Made by a program: the position numbers and the translations under genes. Source: Spongospora subterranea (taxonomy: Eukaryota; Endomyxa; Phytomyxea; Plasmodiophorida; Plasmodiophoridae). Taken from it: a stretch of DNA of 19,117 nucleotides. Positions 1 to 9,177 of this stretch are shown here, one piece after another; position 1 is the first letter of the stretch, and every line of letters starts with the position of its first letter. The stretch covers positions 8,336 through 27,452 of the forward strand of contig OUQQ01000025.1 of the NCBI GenBank assembly GCA_900404475.1, read 5' to 3'. The notes under the pieces were generated by a model, which made no database searches, was not told the DNA's origin, and worked only from the letters and a program-made list of their open reading frames with translations.

Positions 1-1012
1 CTATCAACACGGTCATTGAAAATATATGATATCATTGTGCTGGACCCAGATTAAATATACGGTATGAGCTATTATTCTCGAGATCGACGCGATAGACCTG
101 CCAAGTTCTGCCATTGGAAGCCAGTCGTAAAGGGTCAGCCAAACGGCGACACACCAGGGCTAATGCGTCAACACGTTCAATTCTGTCTCCACTTTTGGTG
201 ACAATGTATTCCGGTTGTCGGAATCCACCTCACAGCAGCGTCAATTGAATTGACTAGCGAAATCGTAGCAAGGAAGTGTTATCGTCTAGACTCACATGGA
301 ATCTTTCCGTTGCCGGGATAGGAAGATTAAGGGGCGTTCTCAAACGAAATAAGATGTTTGGAGATAACTACCCGCCATTATTTGCTCTCAAAACAGATTG
401 AACCAAACATGGCAGGTCGGATGTCCCTCTCTTCTACGACATTGGCTTCGATAAGCAGCCAAAACCGTGATGCAGCATGTTGTGGCAAAGTTGAATAGGA
501 TTGGGAGAGGATGATCGGGGTATCCTGAACTCTGCTGGTGTATGACACATAGAACCTTTCGTCTCATCCTTCACTCTGAACTCATCCTTGCCCGTTGTCG
601 AACCGCGCTACCCTGTTGCGCCATCCCATTCCTCCAATGCGTGTCCTCAGCTTGTTGGGATTGCTGCTTGTGGCGGCCAGACCGACTCGATCTGTGGCAA
701 CCGAACCTGGTCATGGTTGGGACGAACAGCTTGGCTCAGGTCAGGCCAATGCCGCCCCAACAATCGCCTCCTCGACTTTCTCGGTATGGATGGCGGAATG
801 TCGCTTAAAAAAATTGGCAAAAATTCTGAGAGCATTGGTTCTTGCAGGACACCATTTCGCCGTCGCAGGAATTGGCAATGCTCCATGACAAGACCCAAGG
901 TTTACACTATTGAGTATTCGAATATGCGACATTGGAGTCAAATTTGCTGCCAGGCACCTCCTCGTCGGCGTTTGATTTTGGCAATATCAATCGTGTCGAC
1001 CAGCTTTGTAAA
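1..1012. other. Intergenic stretch, no supported gene
   Basis: I see no supported gene, RNA or repeat here. Several overlapping open frames lie in 542-1025 on both strands, none over 145 codons. They are rich in Cys, Trp and Arg, resemble no family I know, and overlap one another in three frames, which is what chance open frames look like. The last ~10 bases run into the tandem repeat that begins at 1013. Confidence 0.5.
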
Positions 1013-1780
1013 AGTTCTTCAATAAATGTAGTCGTTCAGTTCATCTCAAATGGAGATTCGGCTTGTTGAGTGTTTGTTTAGGAATGGCACTCGAGCCCGG
1101 GTTCGAAAATTGACGCGTCCCATATCAGAATCGATTTTAAACAGTTGCGCCAAAAGGGGGAGACCCTCGATTGCCTTATCGATCTAAATCGAATTCCTAT
1201 TGATTCGGAAATGTTTCCGTCAAAAGACTTTCTCGAGAATCTCGTGCCCGATAACACAAACGCCCACCAATTTGGTGACAGTTCTTCGATGAATGTAGTC
1301 GTTTAATTCATCTTCATATAGGGAATCGGCTTGTTAAGTGTTTTCTTAGGAATGGCACTCGAGCCCCCATATCAGTATCGGTTCTCAACCGTTGAACAAA
1401 GAGCGCGAGAACCTCGATTGCCTTATCGATCTAAATCGAATTCCTATTGATTCGGAAATTTTGCCGTCACAAGACTTTCTCGAGAATTTCGTGCCCGATA
1501 ACACAAACGCCCACCAATTTGGTGACAGTTCTTCCAGAAACTTAGCCGTTCAGTCCATGTTCAAATTGTGTTTGGGTTTGCTAAGTTCGTGTTAGGATTG
1601 GACCCCGAGCACGAGTTCAAACCGTGATGCATCCCGTATCAGTATTGATTGTGTACAGTCAATAGAAAGCGTAGAGGGCAAAACTTTCGATTGCCGCATC
1701 GAAAATACGATTAATTCGAAAAACCAGCCTGTTGACGTCCGTAAAAATTTTGTGCCAGTAAGTGATTGCCGAGAATCGTG
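1013..1780. repeat. Tandem repeat of ~250 bp, two good copies and one degenerate
   Basis: Copy 1 spans 1013-1279 (267 bp), copy 2 spans 1280-1526 (247 bp), and a decayed copy 3 spans 1527 to about 1780. Each begins with agttcttc followed by a block close to atgtagtcgttcagttcat, then a variable middle. Copy 2 lacks about 20 bp around the cactcgagccc motif. The last ~120 bp of copies 1 and 2 are almost identical, from ctcgattgccttatcgat to the end of the unit. In copy 2 this block is open in the + frame of 1392-1595, and copy 1 keeps the same frame through the block. The peptide contains IDLNRIPIDSE. Copy 3 retains only scattered similarity (cgattgccgcatcga, gttcagtccatg). Confidence 0.85.
1392..1595 (+). 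CDS. Possible small ORF or exon within the tandem repeat
   Basis: This is a 67-codon open frame that crosses the junction of repeat copies 2 and 3. The conserved part reads LDCLIDLNRIPIDSE followed by LPSQDFLENFVPDNTNAHQF. Copy 1 encodes nearly the same peptide (MFPSKDFLENLVPDNTNAHQF), so the reading frame has been kept between copies. DLNRIP fits the plant DLNxxP-type EAR repressor pattern, but a six-residue match can arise by chance. No link to the downstream gene is evident and I do not recognise the family. It may be an exon, a relic of a duplicated gene end, or non-coding. Confidence 0.25.
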   Translation: MNKERENLDCLIDLNRIPIDSEILPSQDFLENFVPDNTNAHQFGDSSSRNLAVQSMFKLCLGLLSSC

Positions 1781-1836
1781 ATTACCAATATCTGCTGATG
1801 GCGTAATAGAATGAATTCCCGCAACAAACTCACAAA

Positions 1837-3163
1837 ATGGTTCAGTTTCGTACTGCCAAGTCCTTGTTGGGATTGAGAATGCTCTGTCAACGCCTGAACT
1901 GGGATTTGGATGAGGTCAAAGACTATGATAGCCTCTGTGTGTTTTTGGTCAGAACTCTGGTTCCCCGCTCTGTCTGGGATTTGCTGATCACAAACGGTAT
2001 CGTCTGCTTAGGGAAAGTCGGCGAATCCAAAACAGGTCGAGTTTCACAACAGTGTCGCCATGACGGAACACATGATGGAACAACTGTTGCGCGGAAAGTC
2101 GGGGCGAGATAACGTTGAGGTCGGACAAAACAACATCGATATTCCTGATCCTGGGCTACTTACCAAGGCAACCAGCACCCTGCAAAAACTCATCCAAATT
2201 TCGAATTTTGCTTTGAAACTGGTCTCTTTCAGAAAATCGCGCTGCAGGTTTAGTCATAAGTTGATTAAATATCTCAAGAACACCTGTATCCCCGTCCTTC
2301 AATGTCTTGTGATATGTTGTGGCAAAAACATGGACCTGTTCCAGACACGTTGGGGAACGCATTTCAAGCACCGTGATTTTGGAGTGAACTGCTGCCCTGG
2401 TCGTGGATCAAATCATCCCACCTGCGGTTTCCGGATGACGAAAATCGTCAGAAACCCTGACTACAGGTATACATTCGCTTTTTTAGAAACACTGATGAAC
2501 GTTTGTGATTTCAGAGACACAGATTCCGGATTATTGGATCTCAAAGCTCTTAATCATGCTGTTTCAACGTCAAAAACTGCAGAAGAAAAACTCAAACTGT
2601 GCTGTGAATTCAACGAGATATACCGATTAAGTGGCGCCGTGGCTCGAAAGCTTCTCCGATCATATTATAGCCGGTCTGCGAAACCCATCTGGGGGTGCTT
2701 TGTTCATCACTGTGGCCAAAATATAAATGAGTGGATTCGAAAATGGGGACCTCGATTCTCACATGGGCAATTCGGCAGGAGGAAATGTCAGGGCTTAAAG
2801 TTCCATGATTGCGGACGGGACGAGCGACCATTTGATATTCCAGCAAGACGTAATCTTCGCCGTAAATCAACCCGAGACCTCCTTCCAGCGGTTTCTGGAA
2901 TGCTCGAAAAGTATGATCAGTTCGTGATTTCGAAGACACCAACAATGAGATCGCCTCATCCGGCTTTAACCAATTTGATCAGACGATGCCTTCGTCCTGT
3001 CAACCATTGTTTACATCGTCATTGCGCTGGAAGTGTTGAGGAATTTGTTCGGAGATGGGGAGAATCAGTATTCTACACCAAGTTCAGTCGCGATTGCTGT
3101 CCTGGAACAGGCACAGAGGAATCTGATATCTGCCAATATAATTCTCGGTCACCCCAAGGTTAG
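1837..3163 (+). CDS. Unrecognised protein with three Cys4/Trp-Gly repeat domains
   Basis: The proposed exons are 1837-2097, 2168-2466 and 2515-3163 (402 aa). The 2098-2167 intron changes frame and is the weaker join. The 2467-2514 intron (48 nt, gtatac...tttcag) is in frame and stop-free, so it could be retained. If the first join is wrong, an ATG at 2060 opens the main frame. Three copies of one domain lie at 2303-2425, 2696-2812 and 3008-3133. Each fits C-x4-C-x10-W-G-x8-F-x4-C-x(7-10)-C, with the first three spacings identical in all copies. Each copy is preceded by a Leu/Ile/Arg-rich helix-like segment. Four spaced Cys suggest a small zinc-binding fold, which is inference. I see no signal peptide or membrane segment. 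I do not recognise the family, and the function is unknown. Confidence 0.62.
2303..2425 (+). repeat. Cys4/WG domain copy 1
   Basis: Core residues read CLVICCG, then TRWG, then FGVNCCPG, then TCG. The second Cys of CLVICC aligns with copies 2 and 3, with Trp eleven residues later and the third Cys 25 residues later. Confidence 0.65.
2696..2812 (+). repeat. Cys4/WG domain copy 2
   Basis: Core residues read CFVHHCG, then IRKWG, then FGRRKCQG, then HDCG. The C-x4-C, Cys-to-Trp and Cys-to-third-Cys spacings are identical to copy 1. Codon-level divergence is high, so the duplication is old. Confidence 0.65.
3008..3133 (+). repeat. Cys4/WG domain copy 3
   Basis: Core residues read CLHRHCAG, then VRRWG, then FSRDCCPG, then DICQ. 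The first three spacings are the same as in copies 1 and 2, and CCPG matches copy 1 exactly. The protein ends nine codons after the last Cys. Confidence 0.65.
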
Positions 3164-3511
3164 ATAAGGGTTGACCCTCCAATGACTCAACAAACAAGGT
3201 AGACGACGTAAATGAACCTGATGGTCTTCGAGGTAGTTTTTTCCGTATAATTCCGTTGGATTCTGGGCCAATCACCACCGCCATCCGCTATTGACTATCT
3301 AGGTAGGCAACTCACGATCGATTGATGTCGATTGATTTTGTAGTTGAGTCTGATGAGTGGTTGGAGTCGGCTACCATTAGATATTGTTGCAGTGGTAGGA
3401 TGACAATAGATCCCACCCCGAAAAAAGCACAACCGACTCGTCTTCTGGTTGAAGAGGGCGACCAACGCAGACAAAGCGATCATACACAGATAGTGCATAC
3501 GGAAATTGCAA
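3164..3511. other. Intergenic stretch, possible extension of a recombinase relic
   Basis: No intact gene is seen. On the minus strand at about 3425-3475 a short run reads ALSALVALFNQKTSR. This is the kind of segment that follows the N-terminal domain in Crypton-type recombinases, but in a different frame from the fragment at 3512-3727. It may be the frameshifted continuation of that relic. Confidence 0.25.
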
Positions 3512-3727
3512 TTACAATATGAATCCGGTCACCGTGCTGCCATCGGTAAAACCTTTGTCGGTGCACCATGCTTGATATTCGGCATTCCGACTTGCATAAG
3601 CCTTGGTTGTATGTTTTTGGGCGAATCTCCAGACTACGTTGATGCGTCCGAAGGATCGATTTTGTGCACCTCTATATTGAGTACTGAAGTAGATGGCGAC
3701 GATGCGGTTGTAGTGCAATGATGGCAT
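3512..3727 (-). mobile_element. Probable decayed tyrosine-recombinase (Crypton-like) N-terminal fragment
   Basis: This 71-codon minus-strand frame contains KHTTKAYASRNAEYQAWC followed by KGFTDGSTVTG. The pattern T-x-x-A-Y-x(5-7)-[EF]-x-x-W/F-C ... G ... D-x-x-T-V-T is what I recall of the SAM-like N-terminal DNA-binding domain of eukaryotic tyrosine recombinases (Cryptons and relatives). The frame stops right after this, and the catalytic domain with its R..HxxR..Y residues is absent from the window. A relic is therefore more likely than a working gene. The assignment rests on motif memory and is moderate to low in confidence. Confidence 0.35.
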
Positions 3728-4831
3728 CGGATGGCATCGCCATGCTAAGATTCATCTCTCAATGAACAGAGAATCTATATGTAGACGACCAGAGATAAGT
3801 ACAGTAGCGATGGGCAGGCAAACTCACTGAGGACCTTGAAATAATTACTGTTATTAGTTTATATGTTAATTGCATTGTAAATCACTCAACACTGAATGAA
3901 CCATACTGGAACAGATATGCTCATATCATGTGGTAATTCCAAGGGGAAACATCTGGGCGGATTCAATCTTGAACTTTTTTGAACCCTGAACCTTTTTGAA
4001 CCCTGAACCTTTTTGAACCCTGAACCTTTTTGAACCCTGAACTTTTTTTAACCCGCACTGGCACACAGTCATCCATGGATATGACGAATGTAAATGTTAT
4101 CCTGTTTTGATAGGTGTCATGGTGATTTGACAGAAGTCATTCAACTGAACCAAGAACGGTATGATGATGGTTATGCCGGGATTGGAGCTCATCGAAGGGC
4201 GAGTGGTGGGCCGATCTGGAGGCTCTTGGAACTATTTTCTCTGGTCGACGCGCCGAACAAAGCGACGGATGGAGCGTAGTCAATGGACTTTAATGCACAT
4301 GAACATAGGTTTTGCTGAAAGCGTTATGAAACTCCATGAGGGCATGATGATGACAGCCAGCAAAACAATATTTTTCAGTGGTTTAGTCTATGAAAACAAC
4401 CATCTGCCAACAATTATCAAAACTTCAACTCCAACAAGGAAACAACAACATACTGCAACGCTGAGGATTCCATCAGAGTAATAGATAATGAGAAACCCCA
4501 AATCACGCTCATGAAGCGAATCGCAGCCATGAACCGTGAACAATTGACTTTGAACAAACATTCCGAATGCCGCTAAAGGGCCAATTTATCCCAGAGATAT
4601 TCGCAGCAACGCATGTCCATTCTGGAATGAAGAGCCCCCAGGCTAGTTCCCACAATGACTACGGTAGCGCCAGAATGGATGGAAGAAACTGTCGGTCGGC
4701 GATAGCAAGACATCGGTCACTTACAAGTGTGTACACAAGTGTTAGTGTGCTGTTGTAGTGTACTTACTGTACACGTGAGGACCGTAGACTCGGTCACCAC
4801 ACCAAATCCAAAGCCACATTGTTTTCTAAAC
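3728..4831. other. Gene-poor stretch upstream of the SAPS gene
   Basis: Only the 17 bp tandem repeat at 3971-4048 stands out. Open frames at 4094-4279, 4161-4481 and 4567-4758 are short and overlapping, Met/Thr-rich, and match nothing I know. The final few hundred bases should hold the SAPS promoter and 5' UTR, but I see no clear TATA or initiator element. Confidence 0.45.
3971..4048. repeat. 17 bp tandem repeat (gaaccctgaaccttttt)
   Basis: Unit starts are at 3981, 3998, 4015 and 4032, with a partial unit from 3971. Copies are almost perfect except for the ends, where the T-run lengthens and one c is lost. Within the unit gaaccct and gaacct form a half-repeat, so it grew from a shorter motif. 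There is marked strand asymmetry: T-runs on this strand and A-runs on the other. Confidence 0.92.
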
Positions 4832-7384
4832 ATGGACCTTCAGGGGTCGTTTTGGACGTCTGGCCTGTCCGAAGTGGCAACCGCGTCGCCGTCAATGATA
4901 AAACAGATGCTGGAAGATCAGGAGACGTGTAGTCTCAAGTTATTGCTTCTAGATAATGATATATTACAAGAAGTAAAGGCCAAGGATCGCGCCCTGATCG
5001 ATTTGTAAGCCTTCATGCGATAATACTCACTTCCATGCCGTTTTGGTGGGGTGATATATTGTTTTCTGCGTGTTCACTCATTGAATTCAATTTAATTGTT
5101 AACGATGGGCTTTTTGCTCTTCCATATAGCATCTGCAGGCCTGATATTATCGTAGAGCTAATCATGTTGATCGTTAGTGGGTCAACCGATCCGCTGTCCT
5201 CGGATTCACGGTATCGTCGTTAGCAGCTCCGATGCGAAAAGTCTGAAATTTATCATCCCTAACTTAGATTTGCTCATGTTGCGTCGGAAACCATCGCGTG
5301 CGATGTTAGACATATCATCGATGCAATAATGGAGTCAGATGCTGCAATGGAGCTTTTATTTAGTGTCGTGTGTGAAGAATCTGAGGGTTCATCGATGTTG
5401 CCCCCTATTGTAAAAGCTATTGACACCCGTGTTTGCAAAGAAATTTATCAACGTCTGCTGCAGATAGACGCTCGCAGGGCAGGAGAGTTTCGTAAAGTTC
5501 TGGCTGTTTTAATTCGAACAAAATATGATGAAATGGCAGAGTACATTGTTGCGCATCCCAATGTACCACACCGCTTCATTAATACTCTATCACTAAGCTT
5601 TTTTACGCTTAGATTATTCCAGCGCTCATCCGCCATATCGCCAATACCGCAATCCTCGAAGTTATTGTGAGTGCAAAATGGACTTGAATTAACCGTTATG
5701 CTGATCGGTTCAGATAATGCTTGGTTGGGACGATGGAAATCTTGAAAATTCGAATAATCGCAGGGTTTGTGTGCTTTATGCAATTACGACCTTGTTGATT
5801 ATGCTGATTTATTCGTTTTAGTGGCTTTTTGACCTCAAGTTCGTCCCAAGCCTAGTCAAGGCATTGCATTCAGATCTTCCCGAACTCGTTCACATCAATG
5901 CTGGTCATGGACTGATTGATATGATTCTCAAGTGTCCTCCTACAGCTTCTTCTTTGCTAGGTTATTGCTTGTCCTGCGCTTTCCAATATGGTTATCAATC
6001 GATTTACAGTCAACCATCTTACCAGCCCCCAGGTTTTTTCCACGTTGATCGCCAATGTAATATCCGGATCGGCATCCTCATATGAAAACGGGCTTGGCGT
6101 ACTATCAGTTGTAGTTCAAAGATATGCTTTCATAAGTCAAGGTACAGGAATTGTTGGAATATCTGCACCTGTCATATAACGGAGATTAGATGTGGAAGCT
6201 GGAATGGATTCGTTTTTTGATGATGTTCCCTTTCCTGTTCAGAATATTTTGAACAGCCTTGAGAAAATTTTGGGATTTGTCAAAGATTTACCACTTCCTG
6301 ATCCCATGCCTTCTCCAATGGGAGTGCCACTACAGCCTTTGGGTAAAGCGATTTTCCTATGCGCCACTTGCGAGTTTAAAAGAAAATTTAAGGGACACCC
6401 CGTTTGAAAGCCGCTGAGTTAGTTCTAGCATTGCTTCGTACAGGACATCATAGTGTTCAAGCGAAGCTTGTCGAAGTTAATGCTATTCCACTGATTTTAT
6501 CTTTTTTTTTCGATTTCAAATGGAACTCGATTTTGCACTTCATCACCGAGAATGTTGCCGCTAATATTTTGGCCCCGCCTGGTAATGTTGCTCTACAGAA
6601 AGAGGTTTGTTATTTGATGGTCCTCATAAACTCGCTTAGCAATAACATTGCATTGCAGTTTCTTTTAAATGGGAAATTCGCAGCAAAGGCTTTAGATTTA
6701 TATCAGCAGCACCAACTCGAATGCAGAAAGCGACGCTTTTTTCAATTTGGGCAGATGGGTTATATCATTCGAATTTGTAACCTCATCGTTGAGCTGGCCG
6801 AAAATCAACATGAAGTCAATGAATGGGTTCATCCAGGTTTCGTTTCGCCTTCAACCCCAACTGTTTGGTTTTGATTTTTCGCACAGACCGAAATGCATGG
6901 TCAGCGTTCGTGGACAATGAATTGGCCAATGAAAACGCAAATCTGTCAATCCAACTTGGTGGATTTAAGCCTGTAGCAGAGAAGCAGGCCGGACAGCGTG
7001 GTCGTGGAGTTCCTTCAGCAGATGAATTCTCTCCGTAAGCAACTTGTTTTGTTTCAACAGTTTGAAACCATTAAATATTCGGTCTTAGGCCAGCTGCAAT
7101 AATATTCGGTGACGACACCGATGTTGATAGGTCGCAGGAAATTTTTGATATCATCAACAGTTCAGCTTCCAATCCTTTTGATACCGAATTATGGCCTGTG
7201 GTTTCTTTCGATGGTAATTATATATGAGCATCTCGTCCCTGTTTATTGATTATTTTGTTCTATAGATCAAGGATTTGATGTTCTGGATGGTGATGACGTC
7301 TTTGGTCCAATCACTGCCTTTTCAAGTGAAGAGAGTATCGTAGTTGACCCTAGGACGCATTGGTCTGTCAACGATAGTTTATAA
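4832..7384 (+). CDS. SAPS-domain protein, PP6/Sit4 phosphatase regulatory subunit
   Basis: SAPS proteins bind and direct the PP6-type phosphatase catalytic subunit (Sit4 in yeast), affecting growth signalling and cell-cycle progression. Thirteen exons join in phase to 619 codons: 4832-5004, 5130-5210, 5268-5562, 5613-5666, 5714-5764, 5822-5960, 6010-6141, 6190-6342, 6393-6604, 6659-6836, 6887-7034, 7089-7213, 7266-7384. Residues 1-65 match the family N-terminus (DNDILQEVKAKDRALIDF, compare EEDVLQECKAQNRKLIEF in human PP6R3). The middle matches through PLGTPRLKAAELVLALLRT and VEVNAIPLILSFFFDFKWN to GQMGYIIRICNLIVELA. The tail is short and acidic, whereas metazoan PP6R tails are much longer (totals near 870-970 aa). 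Intron 1 is the long one (125 nt) and its acceptor could be 9 nt downstream. Intron 6605-6658 is in frame without a stop. Gene and family are secure, but individual splice sites are hand-called. Confidence 0.93.
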
Positions 7385-7695
7385 TATTATTTTTGCTTAT
7401 CTATGCCGTGGAAATGATGTCTTTTTTGATTGTGAATCGCTACGTACTGTTTTAAACGTGATCTGCCATTAACGTTCCCGTAGCCGTCTGAAGTACATGT
7501 AATAAGAACAGATTATCCTCAAAGTTGCAAAAGAGTTGACTAGACGGCAAGGATTGTTTCATGAAAAGTTAGCGTCATTCGGAAAACTTGGGGTTTTAGA
7601 AGTATTTCTAAGCATCTCATTAATGTTTACGAAACAATTGCATCAAAGAACCTTTTCGTATATTGTCAATGACTTGAGTTTTGCTACACGACAAT
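7385..7695. other. Convergent 3' intergenic gap
   Basis: This 311 bp gap separates the stop codons of the SAPS gene (+) and the UBE2E-type gene (-). It should hold both 3' UTRs and poly(A) signals. I see no extra gene and no clear AATAAA in the expected place on either strand. Confidence 0.5.
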
Positions 7696-8396
<701 letters not shown>

Positions 8397-8400
8397 TCAG

Positions 8401-8451
8401 CTGAAAAAAAATTGATATCTAATACCCAAATGCATGCGATGCGAGAAAAAC
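8401..8451 (-). other. Probable 5' UTR intron of the UBE2E-type gene
   Basis: On the minus strand ...CACAG|GTTTTTCTCG opens and a T8 tract ending TTTTTTTTCAG closes a 51 nt GT-AG interval. It ends ten bases before the start codon, at CTGATTTATA|ATG. Its length and acceptor match the coding introns of this window. A spliced 5' UTR exon upstream of 8452 is implied. Confidence 0.45.
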
Positions 8452-9177
8452 CTGTGTAGGCGCGCGTAGTAAATCAGGTAAATTAAGTAAATAGGTGGTC
8501 GATGGGGCAATAATCTGCGAGGTGACGAGAGCGAACTTCGATAATCGAGATCTTATCTAAGGTCTTGTAGAGTGTGTGGACCTGGAATCCCCGTGTCTAT
8601 ATTGGTAATGTTATCTGTCTGTCTCTCTCTCCTGATTATACTGTGTCCGTCCCTCTATCTGTTTCTGCCCAGGCCCCAGGCAGTTCTCGGCGCGCAGCGG
8701 CCGACGGCATTTATCATAAATCCCGCAGTGGCATGGCCATGTGAAATTACTCATTCCGATCACGAACTATCGTTGAAGAGGCGGAACGCATGACAACAGT
8801 TCATGCTCAAACATTGAAATATCTCTCGTAATAAATGCAATAACTCGAACATTTTCAGAATTTTCTCAATTTACCTTTGATTTCATTTATCAAGCTGGAT
8901 TTTTTATAATTGCAGTAATCACCAAATCAGAGTATAGATTGCTGGTTTAGAGCGGGGCAGCCGATTTTTTTTTTCATGTCAATTCAATTGCGTTCAAAAT
9001 TGGGTACACTTGATGTTAGACGCCGCCACTATAGCGGACTCCCTGACGTTAACGGAGCGGTCCTGTATTGTGGTGTATAAGTGTAACCGATAGGTCAAAC
9101 GAGTCCACACGTCATCATCGATCATAATACTCATTCCCATCTCATCCACGACGGTCGCTGCTTAACCAGCTTCCGAA
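8452..9177. other. Divergent promoter region
   Basis: About 725 bp lies between the UBE2E-type gene (-) and the BSD-fusion gene (+). There is a short CT-rich low-complexity run near 8611-8635 and a T10 run near 8965. Open frames (73 codons at 8572-8793) look like chance. It is presumably a shared bidirectional regulatory region. I cannot identify specific sites. Confidence 0.45.

Noticed and set aside
588..1025. 145-codon plus-strand open frame, with others overlapping at 542-808 and 595-888
   Set aside because: Three overlapping frames are open at once, composition is odd (Cys, Trp, Arg rich), no family resemblance is seen, and it ends inside the tandem repeat.
1099..1112. tRNA T-arm-like gcccgggttcgaaa inside repeat copy 1, hinting at a tRNA or SINE
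   Set aside because: No cloverleaf, acceptor stem or anticodon arm can be folded around it, no box A is at a suitable distance, and the motif is deleted in copy 2.
3981..4040. Interstitial telomere repeat, because AACCCT occurs in each unit
   Set aside because: The period is 17 bp with long T-runs, not a 6 or 7 bp telomeric unit.
4161..4481. 106-codon plus-strand frame upstream of the SAPS gene
   Set aside because: Met-rich start, no family, no supported splice partner, and it lies in a gene-poor stretch.
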